Part shown: positions 37,168-45,691 of the stretch, in pieces
Position numbering within the stretch: position 1 is the stretch's first letter
Layout of the letters: each line of letters opens with the position of its first letter
Assembly: GCA_017429835.1 (NCBI GenBank)
Contig: JAFROD010000023.1
Location: 1 to 63,626 of the forward strand
Origin: Oscillospiraceae bacterium
Lineage (GTDB): Bacteria; Bacillota; Clostridia; Oscillospirales; Oscillospiraceae
DNA: 63,626 bases
Direction of reading: 5' to 3'
Program-made: the position numbers and the translations under genes
The notes under the pieces: generated by a model
What the model was told of the DNA's origin: nothing
Database searches by the model: none
What the model saw: the letters and a program-made list of their open reading frames with translations, nothing else

Positions 37168-38184
37168 ATGACGAAATATGTATTACGGCGTATCCTGTAC
37201 ATGATCCTGGTCTTTCTGATCGTGTCGCTGCTGATGTATTCCATCTACAACCTGATCCCGACTGATCCGGCGCGCGCGCAATTGGAGCCGATCAAGAAGA
37301 GCCTGAAGCCCGCGGAATACGAGGCTAGATATGCGCAGTTGCGCGAGGAAATGGGCTTGGATGCGCCTCTGATCGTACGTTATGCCAGGTGGATGGGATT
37401 TGTCCCAAACGTCAACGGCAAATTTGACGGTTTGCTGGAGGGCAATTTCGGCTATTCCCAATTTTTCAAAAAAGATGTTGCAAAGGTCATACCGGATCCA
37501 ATGAAAAACACGATCTTTATCAACATCTTCTCAACGATCGTCGCGTTGGCGATCACGATCCCGCTCGGTATCTTCTGCGCCGTGCATAAGCGCGGAAAAT
37601 TCGACAGCTCGGTGCAGGTGCTTACCATCATCGGCTATTCGATACCGATCTACATCATAGGCTTGATATTTATCTGGTTTTTCGCGGTTACGCTCCGGTG
37701 GCTGCCGGTCTCCGGCATGGAAACACCGGGCAACACGTTTACCGGCATGCGAGCATTTTGGGACAGAATGCTCTATATGACCCTGCCGGTTATCGTAATG
37801 ACGGTCGGTTCTCTCGGCGGCATGACGCGATACGTCCGCGCTGCGATGATCGAATCCCTGAGCATGGACTATATCCGTACCGCGCGCGCCAAAGGTCTGC
37901 GCGAGAAAGTCGTTATCTATTCTCACGCATGGCGCAACGCCCTGCTGCCGGTCATCACCGTCATCATCGGCTGGTTCCTCAGCATCTTCTCCGGCTCTCT
38001 TATCATTGAGAACATGTTCGGCTTGAACGGCATGGGTCAGTTGTATTATAAGGGTCTTATGAACAACGACTTTGAGCTGGCGCTGGCGATCCAGATGTTC
38101 TACATCGTGATAAGCCTGATCGGACAGCTGCTCACCGACTTGAGCTACGGCCTGGTCGATCCGCGTGTCCGCGTAGACAAGTAA
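37168..38184 (+). CDS. dppB: Peptide ABC transporter permease, DppB type
   Basis: 338 residues with about six transmembrane helices; it opens KYVLRRILYMILVFLIVSLLMYSIYNLIPTDPA, the standard DppB start. The EAA coupling loop DYIRTARAKGLREKVVIYSHAWRNALLPV sits near residue 235. It pairs with the modified DppC-type permease next to it. ATG 37168 follows AAAGGAGGGTTTGCAG. No inserted domain is present in this subunit, in contrast to its partner. Confidence 0.94.
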   Translation: MTKYVLRRILYMILVFLIVSLLMYSIYNLIPTDPARAQLEPIKKSLKPAEYEARYAQLREEMGLDAPLIVRYARWMGFVPNVNGKFDGLLEGNFGYSQFFKKDVAKVIPDPMKNTIFINIFSTIVALAITIPLGIFCAVHKRGKFDSSVQVLTIIGYSIPIYIIGLIFIWFFAVTLRWLPVSGMETPGNTFTGMRAFWDRMLYMTLPVIVMTVGSLGGMTRYVRAAMIESLSMDYIRTARAKGLREKVVIYSHAWRNALLPVITVIIGWFLSIFSGSLIIENMFGLNGMGQLYYKGLMNNDFELALAIQMFYIVISLIGQLLTDLSYGLVDPRVRVDK

Positions 38185-38197
38185 GGAGGGGTGGAAT

Positions 38198-40033
38198 ATG
38201 AAAGATAAGAAGAAATCTAAGTTTTCCTTCCTCCGCAGACTGTTCGGCAACCGCAATAAAGTGTTAAGCTTTATGGAAGAAGAGCAGTTGCAAAGCCCCG
38301 GCAGAATGATCGTAAAGAATTTTACGCATAACAAGCTGGGCATGGCTGGTCTGATCATTTTCCTTTGCATTTTCCTGTTCGTTATGGTTGGCCCGTACTT
38401 CTTCCCGCTGGATCTGTCCTATCAGGACAACACGCAGACCAACGTTCCTCCCGGCTTGAATTTCCTCAGTGCTCCGAAGGAACTGGAGGGTAACGTTGTC
38501 GATATTACCCCCGGCACGACCTTTGCGGTCGGCGTCGGCAAGGACGGCAATATCCACGTCTGGGGCTATACCAAAATTACTGATAAAATCGACCTTGCGG
38601 ATATCCCCGAGGAAGTCAAAGCTGCGAATATCGTCAGCATTGCGGCAGGCTACGACCATATCGTCGCCATGGATGATAAAGGCGCGATTTATATCTGGGG
38701 CAACCGCAGACTCGGTCAGGACGCGCTTCCCGACGAACTGGCGATGGCTTCCACATACGGCAAGGATCTGCACATCAAGCAGATCGAGGCAAGCTATCAG
38801 TTCTCCGCAGCATTGACGGAGGAAGGCAAGCTGTACCTCTGGGGCAACAAGAACATGGCAGACCTCAAGGTCAAAAAGGAGTATCAGGGACACATTCAGA
38901 AGGTTGCGTTGACGACCTACAGCTACGTATCCCTGCTGGACGACGGCTCTGTCGTGTACTCCGGCTTTGAGAAGGACAACTCTCTGGTCAATGTTCCGGA
39001 AGAGCTGAGCAGCGGCGTCGTGGATATCGCCGGTACGAGCAACGCGGTCGCTGCCGTCAAGGATGACGGTACCGTTATCGTTTGGGGCAACTGCGATAAG
39101 GGCGAGAACAAGGTTCCGTACTTTGAGAGCAAGCCTGTTGAGCTTTACGGCGGCCGTTATCACTTCACTGCCTTGATGGACGACGGCGAAGTCATTTCCT
39201 GGGGCGACAATACCCATGGTCAGGCGAGCGTTCCCGAATCTGTCAATTCCGAAGAAATCGAGACGGTTTTTGCCGGCTTCTATCAGAACTACGCCGTGAC
39301 GAAGAGCGGCGAGATTAAAACGTGGGGCTTGAAGGGATACCTCTGCGGCACGGATAACCTCGGACGCGACGTCCTCAACCGTATCGTTAACGGCGGCAAG
39401 GTTACCATGACGGTCGGCGCGATCTCCGTTATCATCTCTCTGGTCATTGGCATTATTCTCGGCGGTCTTGCCGGTTATTTTGGCGGCTGGGTCGATATGG
39501 TCATCATGCGTATTTCCGAGGTGGTCGGCGGTCTGCCGTTCATCCCGTTTGCAATGATCCTATCCGCCATTATCGGCACCCGGATCAGCGTGGAGCAACG
39601 AATGTATCTGATTATGGTCGTGCTTGGCGTTCTATCGTGGCCGGGCATCTGCCATCTGATCCGTGCGCAGATCCTGTCTCAGCGTGAGCAGGAGTACGTT
39701 ACGGCTGCAAAGTCCATGGGCGTTCGTGAGCGGAGCATCATTTTCCGCCATATTATCCCGAACGTAATGAGCCTGATTCTCGTTGACGCAACGCTGGAGT
39801 TCGCGACCTGCATGCTGACGGAATCCACGCTGTCTTATCTGGGCTTTGGCATTGCGCCTCCGACGCCTACCTGGGGCAATCTTCTGACCGGTGCGAACAA
39901 CTCCATCGTTATTCAGCAGTTCTGGTGGCGCTGGGTCTTCCCGGCAGCGATCTTCGGCATCTGCACGATCTGCATCAACCTCGTGGGCGATGCGCTGCGT
40001 GATGCGGTTGACCCGAAGTCCGCTGAGCGCTAA
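38198..40033 (+). CDS. dppC: Peptide ABC transporter permease, DppC type, with RCC1-like beta-propeller in the first outer loop
   Basis: 611 residues, about twice the usual 280-310. Residues 1-69 hold the cytoplasmic N-terminus and TM1 (49-69); about 384-611 are a normal DppC core (GTDNLGRDVL at 384, EAA loop EYVTAAKSMGVRERSIIFRHIIPN at 499). Between them, about 95-378 contain seven RCC1-type units, each with a DG/KG turn, a short strand and W/S-G: GNIHVWG, GAIYIWG, GKLYLWG, GSVVYSG, GTVIVWG, GEVISWG, GEIKTWG, spaced 39-48 residues. By topology the propeller lies outside the membrane. The frame is intact and continuous. Its role (substrate gating, docking of the binding protein or a surface partner) is unknown. 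Confidence 0.92.
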   Translation: MKDKKKSKFSFLRRLFGNRNKVLSFMEEEQLQSPGRMIVKNFTHNKLGMAGLIIFLCIFLFVMVGPYFFPLDLSYQDNTQTNVPPGLNFLSAPKELEGNVVDITPGTTFAVGVGKDGNIHVWGYTKITDKIDLADIPEEVKAANIVSIAAGYDHIVAMDDKGAIYIWGNRRLGQDALPDELAMASTYGKDLHIKQIEASYQFSAALTEEGKLYLWGNKNMADLKVKKEYQGHIQKVALTTYSYVSLLDDGSVVYSGFEKDNSLVNVPEELSSGVVDIAGTSNAVAAVKDDGTVIVWGNCDKGENKVPYFESKPVELYGGRYHFTALMDDGEVISWGDNTHGQASVPESVNSEEIETVFAGFYQNYAVTKSGEIKTWGLKGYLCGTDNLGRDVLNRIVNGGKVTMTVGAISVIISLVIGIILGGLAGYFGGWVDMVIMRISEVVGGLPFIPFAMILSAIIGTRISVEQRMYLIMVVLGVLSWPGICHLIRAQILSQREQEYVTAAKSMGVRERSIIFRHIIPNVMSLILVDATLEFATCMLTESTLSYLGFGIAPPTPTWGNLLTGANNSIVIQQFWWRWVFPAAIFGICTICINLVGDALRDAVDPKSAER

Positions 40034-40045
40034 GGAGGTTGTAGT

Positions 40046-41038
40046 ATGGCATTATTGGAACTGAGAGACTTAAAAACCTTCTTCAAAACGAAGCGCGGCA
40101 CTGTTAAAGCGGTCAACGGCGTCAGCTATTCGCTCGAGGCAGGCAAAGTGCTTGGCGTCGTCGGCGAGTCCGGCTCCGGCAAGAGCGTTTCTGCCATGAG
40201 CATTCTCCGCCTTCTGGACGGCAACGGCTATATCGAATCCGGTGAGATCTACTTCGACGGCAGAGAGCTGACGAAGCTTCCGCTGCGCGAAATGTACAAG
40301 ATTCGCGGCAATGATATCTCCGTGATCTTCCAGGAGCCGATGACCAGCCTGAACCCGGTGTTTACCGTCAGCAAGCAGCTTTGCGAGCCGCTGATGATCC
40401 ATCAGAAGCTTTCGAAGGCTGAGGCGCATAAGAAAGCGATCGAGCTGCTTTCCGACGTTAAGATCCCCAATCCGGAGGTCGTTGCAAAGCAGTATCCGCA
40501 CCAGCTTTCCGGCGGTATGCGGCAGCGTGTCATGATTGCCATGGCGCTGGCGTGCAAGCCGAAGATTCTGATCGCCGACGAGCCGACGACTGCGTTGGAC
40601 GTTACGATTCAGGCGCAGATTCTGAAGCTGATGAACGAGCTTCGCGAGAAGAACAACACGGCTGTTCTGTTCATCACTCATGACCTCGGCGTCATTAACC
40701 AGATGGCGAACGACGTTGCCGTCATGTACTGCGGACAGGTCGTTGAATTTGCTCCCGCTGAAACGATTTTCCATGTTTCCGAGTATTCCCATCCGTATAC
40801 GGAAGGCTTGATGCTCTCCATTCCGCGGCTGGATACCCCGAGCGACGCGCGTCTGGAAGCGATCCCCGGCGCAGTGCCGCACCCGCTGGATCTGCCGAAG
40901 GGCTGCAAGTTTGCTCCCCGCTGCAAGTATGCGACGGAACGCTGCTTTGAAGAGGAACCGGAGCTGATTCATGTCTCCGACAAGCAGCAGGTTCGCTGCT
41001 TCTACCCGAAGAAGGAGGACAGACATGGAAAGAAATAA
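40046..41038 (+). CDS. dppD: Peptide ABC transporter ATPase, DppD type
   Basis: 330 residues with Walker A GESGSGKS (about residue 41), Q-loop FQEPMTSLNPVF, signature LSGGMRQR, Walker B ILIADEPTTALD and the C-terminal oligopeptide-transporter extension GCKFAPRCKYATERC. It has the normal family length with no insert. AAGGAGGTTGTAGT precedes ATG 40046; the last 14 bp overlap the next ATPase gene. Confidence 0.94.
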   Translation: MALLELRDLKTFFKTKRGTVKAVNGVSYSLEAGKVLGVVGESGSGKSVSAMSILRLLDGNGYIESGEIYFDGRELTKLPLREMYKIRGNDISVIFQEPMTSLNPVFTVSKQLCEPLMIHQKLSKAEAHKKAIELLSDVKIPNPEVVAKQYPHQLSGGMRQRVMIAMALACKPKILIADEPTTALDVTIQAQILKLMNELREKNNTAVLFITHDLGVINQMANDVAVMYCGQVVEFAPAETIFHVSEYSHPYTEGLMLSIPRLDTPSDARLEAIPGAVPHPLDLPKGCKFAPRCKYATERCFEEEPELIHVSDKQQVRCFYPKKEDRHGKK

Positions 41039-42569
41039 CGAAGTCCTGCTTCGGATCAGCAATCTAAAGCAGTATTTCCCGCTGAAAAAGGGAAGATTTG
41101 TCAAAGCGAATGATGGCGTTTCCATCGATATCTACAAGGGCGAAACCTTCGGTCTTGTCGGCGAGTCCGGCTGCGGCAAGTCCACCCTGGGACGTACGAT
41201 TCTGCAGCTTTATCAGCAGACCTACGGTCGCACGATGTATTACGGCCGCAAACTGGACGATCTGGCTCCGAAGTATGTGACGCAAACCGTCCGCAACCTG
41301 AAAAAGCTTCGCGTCAAGTGGCAGGAGCTGCATGCGCAACTGGAAAAGACAGAGGCTGAGTATGCGAAGCTGTCTGAAGAAGAACAGTTTGCAAAGCATG
41401 AAGAGCTGGATGCTCTGCGTAAGCGGGAAGAGGACGCCCTTCTCAATATGACGAAGATCGTCGGCGGCTTTATTACGCTTGAGGATCTGGATCCTGTGAT
41501 CGGAATCTATGACAAGGCATACGCCATTGCGCACAAGATTTCGGTACTGGACGTCAAGCGCGAAGAACAGCTCGTTACGCTTGCGGATGCTGAGTTCGCG
41601 GTCAAACGCGCGAAAGAGGCAGGCAAGAGCGCAAATACAAAAAAGGTCGACAAGGCAAAGACAAAACTGGAAGAGACGGAGAGGGAGATTGCTGCTCTGC
41701 GCGAGGAGCTTTCCGGCGTTTCCTCTGAGATTCAGAAGATGCGTGACTCTCATGCGAACGATGAGGAATTCCAGAAATACGAGGTTTACCGCGATACTGG
41801 CATTGACCTTGCCCGTCTGACTTATAACGAGATTCGCAGACTGCGTCGCGATATGCAGTTGATCTTCCAGGATCCGTATTCCTCCCTGAATCCCCGCATG
41901 AGCGTCGGACAGATCATCAGTGAGGGCATGCAGGCGCATAACATCGTCAAAAAGAAAGACGAGCGCATGCAGGAGATGATTCTGAAGGTGATGGACGAAT
42001 GCGGTCTTGCACCCTATTTCCTCCATCGTTTCCCGCACCAGTTCTCCGGCGGTCAGCGTCAGAGAATCGGCATTGCGCGCGCATTGGCGACCAAGCCGAA
42101 GTTTGTCGTCTGTGACGAAGCGGTTTCCGCTTTGGACGTTTCCATTCAGGCACAGATCATCAACCTGCTGCTTGATCTGAAGGAACAGGAGAATCTGACG
42201 TATCTGTTCATCACGCACGACCTGTCCGTCGTCAAGTACATTTCCGACCGTATCGGCGTTATGTATCTGGGCAATATGGTCGAGCTGGCAGATTCTCAGG
42301 AGATTTTCGACCATCCGCTGCATCCGTATACGGAAGCACTGCTGTATGCGATTCCCACCACGGATACGGTCGGCGGCAAAAAACTTGAGATTCTGGAAGG
42401 CGATATCCCCAGCCCGGTCAATCCGCCGAAGGGATGCAAATTCCATACGCGCTGCAAGTATTGCACGGAAATCTGCAAGCATGTCGTACCCGAGTGGGAA
42501 GAGGTCAGCCCCAATCACTTCGTGGCATGCCATCATAAACTGAACGCTTCCGATGCAGCGGAACATTGA
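41025..42569 (+). CDS. dppF: Peptide ABC transporter ATPase, DppF type, with coiled-coil insertion
   Basis: 514 residues, whereas DppF proteins usually have about 320-340. Walker A GESGCGKST is at 46, then after GRKLDDL an inserted segment spans about residues 82-262, before RRDMQLIFQDP (Q-loop Gln282), FSGGQRQR (340), Walker B VVCDEAVSALD and the H-loop HDL. The insert is Glu/Lys/Ala/Leu-rich with two heptad stretches (about 90-137 and 175-240) separated by a Gly-containing turn, consistent with an antiparallel helical hairpin. All catalytic motifs are kept. ATG 41025 has AAGGAGGAC upstream. Confidence 0.9.
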   Translation: MERNNEVLLRISNLKQYFPLKKGRFVKANDGVSIDIYKGETFGLVGESGCGKSTLGRTILQLYQQTYGRTMYYGRKLDDLAPKYVTQTVRNLKKLRVKWQELHAQLEKTEAEYAKLSEEEQFAKHEELDALRKREEDALLNMTKIVGGFITLEDLDPVIGIYDKAYAIAHKISVLDVKREEQLVTLADAEFAVKRAKEAGKSANTKKVDKAKTKLEETEREIAALREELSGVSSEIQKMRDSHANDEEFQKYEVYRDTGIDLARLTYNEIRRLRRDMQLIFQDPYSSLNPRMSVGQIISEGMQAHNIVKKKDERMQEMILKVMDECGLAPYFLHRFPHQFSGGQRQRIGIARALATKPKFVVCDEAVSALDVSIQAQIINLLLDLKEQENLTYLFITHDLSVVKYISDRIGVMYLGNMVELADSQEIFDHPLHPYTEALLYAIPTTDTVGGKKLEILEGDIPSPVNPPKGCKFHTRCKYCTEICKHVVPEWEEVSPNHFVACHHKLNASDAAEH

Positions 42570-42591
42570 TGATCGCCGGTAAGGAGCTGTT

Positions 42592-42828
42592 ATGCTGTTT
42601 CAAAAAAGAATCAAACGGGCATTCGACTATCTGGAAGAGAAAAAACAACGGGAAGCTGAAGAGAATCCGGAGAATACGCAGGAAGATCTAAAACCTTCCA
42701 TTAAGGATATCCTTGAAAAGGGCGATATTCCCGCGATGCTGATTTCTGCATTTCTTGTGATTCTTCCGATTGCAATTATCGTTCTGCTTGTGATTGTTTT
42801 TGCAGGACGGCTCTTTATGCGGGCATAA
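42592..42828 (+). CDS. Small single-span membrane protein, last gene of the transporter operon
   Basis: 78 residues, unrecognised. A charged cytoplasmic-type N-terminus (about 45 residues, rich in Glu/Lys, with EEKKQREAEENPEN) precedes one transmembrane segment at about 49-72 (ILISAFLVILPIAIIVLLVIVF-like) and a short basic end. It starts 22 bp after dppF with AAGGAGCTGTT upstream and is followed by the operon terminator, so it is likely co-expressed. It could be an accessory subunit of the modified transporter. Confidence 0.75.
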   Translation: MLFQKRIKRAFDYLEEKKQREAEENPENTQEDLKPSIKDILEKGDIPAMLISAFLVILPIAIIVLLVIVFAGRLFMRA

Positions 42829-42849
42829 AAACCGCAATAGTGCAAAATT

Positions 42850-42886
42850 CCGATTCGGACTTGTTCCGAATCGGAGTTTTCTTTTT
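42850..42886 (+). terminator. Terminator of the transporter operon
   Basis: CCGATTCGGA (42850-42859) pairs with TCCGAATCGG (42865-42874), followed by a T-rich tract to 42886. Confidence 0.85.
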
Positions 42887-42895
42887 GTAAAACGA

Positions 42896-42924
42896 TTGCA
42901 TTTTTCGTTTCCCTGTATTATAAT
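42896..42924 (+). promoter_or_regulatory. Promoter of the PfkB kinase gene
   Basis: TTGCAT (42896-42901), 17-bp spacer, TATAAT (42919-42924). Confidence 0.75.
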
Positions 42925-42955
42925 ATATAAAATTATTAATAGGAGGCGGTGTCTT

Positions 42956-43888
42956 ATGAGCATTGTAGTAATCGGCGCGGTCTTTGTTGATATCAAGGGG
43001 TATCCGACGAACACCTACATTCCCGGCGGCAGAAATGTCGGTCGTGTGGAAGAAGTGCACGGCGGCGTCAGCCGCAACATCGTTGAGGATATCGCGAACG
43101 TCGAGCTTCGACCGACGTATGTAAGTCTGGTTGACCCGACGCCGGTGGGCGACGACGTGATCAAAAAACTGCAGAATCACAAGGTCAACACCGACTATAT
43201 GCGCCGTACCGAAAACGGCATGGGCACTTGGCTCGCCATTTTCGACAATGACGGCGACGTCATCGCCGCCATTTCCAAACGCCCGGATCTGCACCCGATC
43301 GTAGATGTTCTGGAAGAGCATGGAGACGAAATCTTCAGCAATGCGGACAGTATTCTGATCGAAATCGACATGGATCGCGACGTTGTCAAGCGCGTTTTCC
43401 AGCTTGCGAGCAAGTATGAGAAGCCGGTCTATGCCGCGGTTACGAACATGAGCATCGCGGTCGAACGCCGCGACTTCCTGCAGCAGACGGATTGCTTTGC
43501 CTGCAACCGCAGCGAGGCAGGCATTTTGTTCTCCGATGATTACGACGGCATTGCGCCGGAGCAGATGATGGAGATCCTTTCCGAGAAGGTGACCAGAGCC
43601 CGCATTCCGCGTATGGTTGTGACCCTCGGCTCGGACGGAGCGGTCTATGCCACGGCGGACGGGGAGAAGGGCTGGTGCCCGACGAAAAACGTCGCCGTCA
43701 AGGACACGACCGGCGCAGGCGACGCCTTCTTCGCGGGCGTTTCCATCGGCCTGACCTACGGCAAATCGCTGGAGGAATCCTGCCGGATCGGTACGCTGCT
43801 CGCAACGTCTGTGGTCGTCACTTCCGAGAACGTCTGTCCGCGTTTCCTTCCCAGCGAAGTTGGATTGGATATTGAGGTTGAGGAATAA
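42956..43888 (+). CDS. PfkB-family carbohydrate/nucleoside kinase
   Basis: 310 residues. The ribokinase fold is shown by VVIGAVFVDIKG at the N-terminus and the ATP/anion-hole motif DTTGAGDAFFAGV near residue 248 with catalytic Asp in GAGD. The opening GYPTNTYIPGGRNVGRVEEVHGGVSRNI looks closer to pseudouridine or nucleoside kinases than to fructokinases, but the substrate is not clear and no psuG-type gene is adjacent. ATG 42956 follows AGGAGGCGGTGT. Confidence 0.87.
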   Translation: MSIVVIGAVFVDIKGYPTNTYIPGGRNVGRVEEVHGGVSRNIVEDIANVELRPTYVSLVDPTPVGDDVIKKLQNHKVNTDYMRRTENGMGTWLAIFDNDGDVIAAISKRPDLHPIVDVLEEHGDEIFSNADSILIEIDMDRDVVKRVFQLASKYEKPVYAAVTNMSIAVERRDFLQQTDCFACNRSEAGILFSDDYDGIAPEQMMEILSEKVTRARIPRMVVTLGSDGAVYATADGEKGWCPTKNVAVKDTTGAGDAFFAGVSIGLTYGKSLEESCRIGTLLATSVVVTSENVCPRFLPSEVGLDIEVEE

Positions 43889-43964
43889 TCGTTCGGAACG
43901 GCTTTTCTATTGGGAATTCGTTGAAAAAAATTAAACTTGACCCGCTAATTCGGACAAAAAAATC

Positions 43965-43992
43965 TTGCATTTACGCATTAATGTGATATAAT
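43965..43992 (+). promoter_or_regulatory. Promoter of the first SLH gene
   Basis: TTGCAT (43965-43970), 16-bp spacer, TATAAT (43987-43992). Confidence 0.65.
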
Positions 43993-44068
43993 ATAGGCGT
44001 AAGGCTATGTATTATCGCCAAAAAGACGAATACATAATCAGCACAAATTTATAATTGGAGGATAAGAA

Positions 44069-45598
44069 ATGAAAATCAATCGTCTCGTATCGATGCTTCT
44101 CGCTGTCGCAATGGTTTTCTCCATGTTTGTCGTTGTCGCCAGCGCTGAAGGCCCCGCGTTCTCTGACATTAAGGGTCACTGGGCAGAAGAAATCATCAAT
44201 GACTGGGCTTCCCGCAAGGTCGTCAACGGCTATCCTGACGGCACCTTTAAGCCCGACAACTTCATCACCCGTGCGGAATTTGCGCAGGTCGTCAAGAATC
44301 TGCTTGCGCTGACCGCGAAGGCTGACAAGGACTTCTCCGACGTTGCTAAGGACGCATGGTACTATGACGCCGTTATGTGCGTTGCCAAGGCCGGCATCAT
44401 GGTCGGCGACGCCGGCAAGTTCCGTCCGGACGACTACATCACCCGTGAAGAAGCGTTCACCGCGTTCGCACGCATCGTCTTTGGCGTCGGCGAGGATGAG
44501 CTGCCCGTCGATCTGTCCATGTTCAAGGACGGCAACGAGGTTTCCGACTGGGCGAAGGACAGAGTCAGCGCCCTCGTTCGTGAAGGCATCGTCCGCGGCA
44601 TGCCCGACGGCAAGATCCATCCGAAGGACAACATCACCCGTGCGGAGTTCCTGGCTCTGCTCAGCCAGACCAAGGACGCAGATCACAACCACTACTTCGT
44701 TGCGGAAGACGGCTCCTGCTCCATCTGCCAGAGATCCGAAGAGCAGACCCTGAAGTTCTATCTGGGCGTTGCTTCCGGCGAGACCAAGGTCGAGCTGAGC
44801 GTCTACAACGACTACAGCGCATATCTCACTGTTCCTGCGAAGGCAGTTGACGCTTCCAATGTTTCCATTACTGTCAGAATGCAGAATGTTGCGAGCCTCG
44901 GCGTTACCGGCGCTCGTGAGCACAGCATCTCCATCGCGGACACCGGCCTGACCGGCAACCCGAACCTCGGCGAATGGCTGAGCAATGCTTTCACCTTTGA
45001 GTCCGGCTACGTCAAGGCTACCATCGACGGTGAGAAGTGCCTGTACAAGATCACCGGCGACCAGAACAAGGAAATGGCTACGCTGCGTGCTTCTTCCGAC
45101 GACATCTGCGCTACCCGTGATGCATGGCAGACGCTGACGAAGTTCGTCACCACCTCTACGCAGTCGAAGAGCGACAGCTACATCCTCATCGTGAACGGCT
45201 CCTCCCTGCGCATCGGCACCGAGCTGCTCGGCTTCGAGGGCGCTGAAGACCTCAAGCTGGACAACTTCAACGACGTTGCTGCGCTCATCAAGAACGTCAA
45301 GGATCATGTCAAGCTCGAGACCGCTGAAGCGGGCGAGTGGCAGATCGAGGCTGTTCTGAAGGCTGGCACGACGCTGGCGGTTTCCAACAGCATTGCTGTC
45401 CTCGACAAGGATGCTACCATCAAGGTCAATGGCCTGTCCGCTGAGTCTCTTGCGACTCTGCTGAGCGACGCCCGTGCGGCTGGCTCCACCTACGAGCTGG
45501 CGGCTCTGCTGGTCAAGGCTGTGAACGAAGTGATCGGCGCTGTCAACGGCACCACCGAGTCTGCTCCTGTCGAAGTTGAGATCAGCTTTGCGAAATAA
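44069..45598 (+). CDS. S-layer homology domain surface protein
   Basis: 509 residues. A Sec signal peptide ends in VVASA (about residue 26). Three SLH domains follow (about 30-75, 90-140 and 150-205), each with FxDI/V...W and GYPDGTF/RPDD-like loops ending in ITR(A/E)E; they normally hold a protein to pyruvylated secondary cell-wall polysaccharide. The remaining 300 residues are unrecognised, beginning with a DADHNHYFVAEDGSCSICQ stretch with two Cys. Rich in common codons, like the transporter binding protein, suggesting abundant expression. AGGATAAGAA precedes the ATG. Confidence 0.9.
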   Translation: MKINRLVSMLLAVAMVFSMFVVVASAEGPAFSDIKGHWAEEIINDWASRKVVNGYPDGTFKPDNFITRAEFAQVVKNLLALTAKADKDFSDVAKDAWYYDAVMCVAKAGIMVGDAGKFRPDDYITREEAFTAFARIVFGVGEDELPVDLSMFKDGNEVSDWAKDRVSALVREGIVRGMPDGKIHPKDNITRAEFLALLSQTKDADHNHYFVAEDGSCSICQRSEEQTLKFYLGVASGETKVELSVYNDYSAYLTVPAKAVDASNVSITVRMQNVASLGVTGAREHSISIADTGLTGNPNLGEWLSNAFTFESGYVKATIDGEKCLYKITGDQNKEMATLRASSDDICATRDAWQTLTKFVTTSTQSKSDSYILIVNGSSLRIGTELLGFEGAEDLKLDNFNDVAALIKNVKDHVKLETAEAGEWQIEAVLKAGTTLAVSNSIAVLDKDATIKVNGLSAESLATLLSDARAAGSTYELAALLVKAVNEVIGAVNGTTESAPVEVEISFAK

Positions 45599-45635
45599 TT
45601 GATCACGCGGATCAAATCTTAACTGCAAACAGAAT

Positions 45636-45666
45636 AGGGCAGGGGTTTTTCCCCTGCCCTGTTTTT
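45636..45666 (+). terminator. Intrinsic terminator
   Basis: AGGGCAGGGG (45636-45645) and CCCCTGCCCT (45651-45660) with a T-loop and TTTTT after GT. It separates the two SLH genes; no separate promoter for the second is obvious. Confidence 0.88.
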
Positions 45667-45691
45667 GATTTTCTCGAAGGGAATGATATAC

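Noticed and set aside
38198..40033. Possible fusion artefact of an RCC1 gene with dppC
   Set aside because: TM1 and its typical N-terminus come before the propeller and the rest of the permease after it, in one uninterrupted frame with normal codon use, which fits a true domain insertion.
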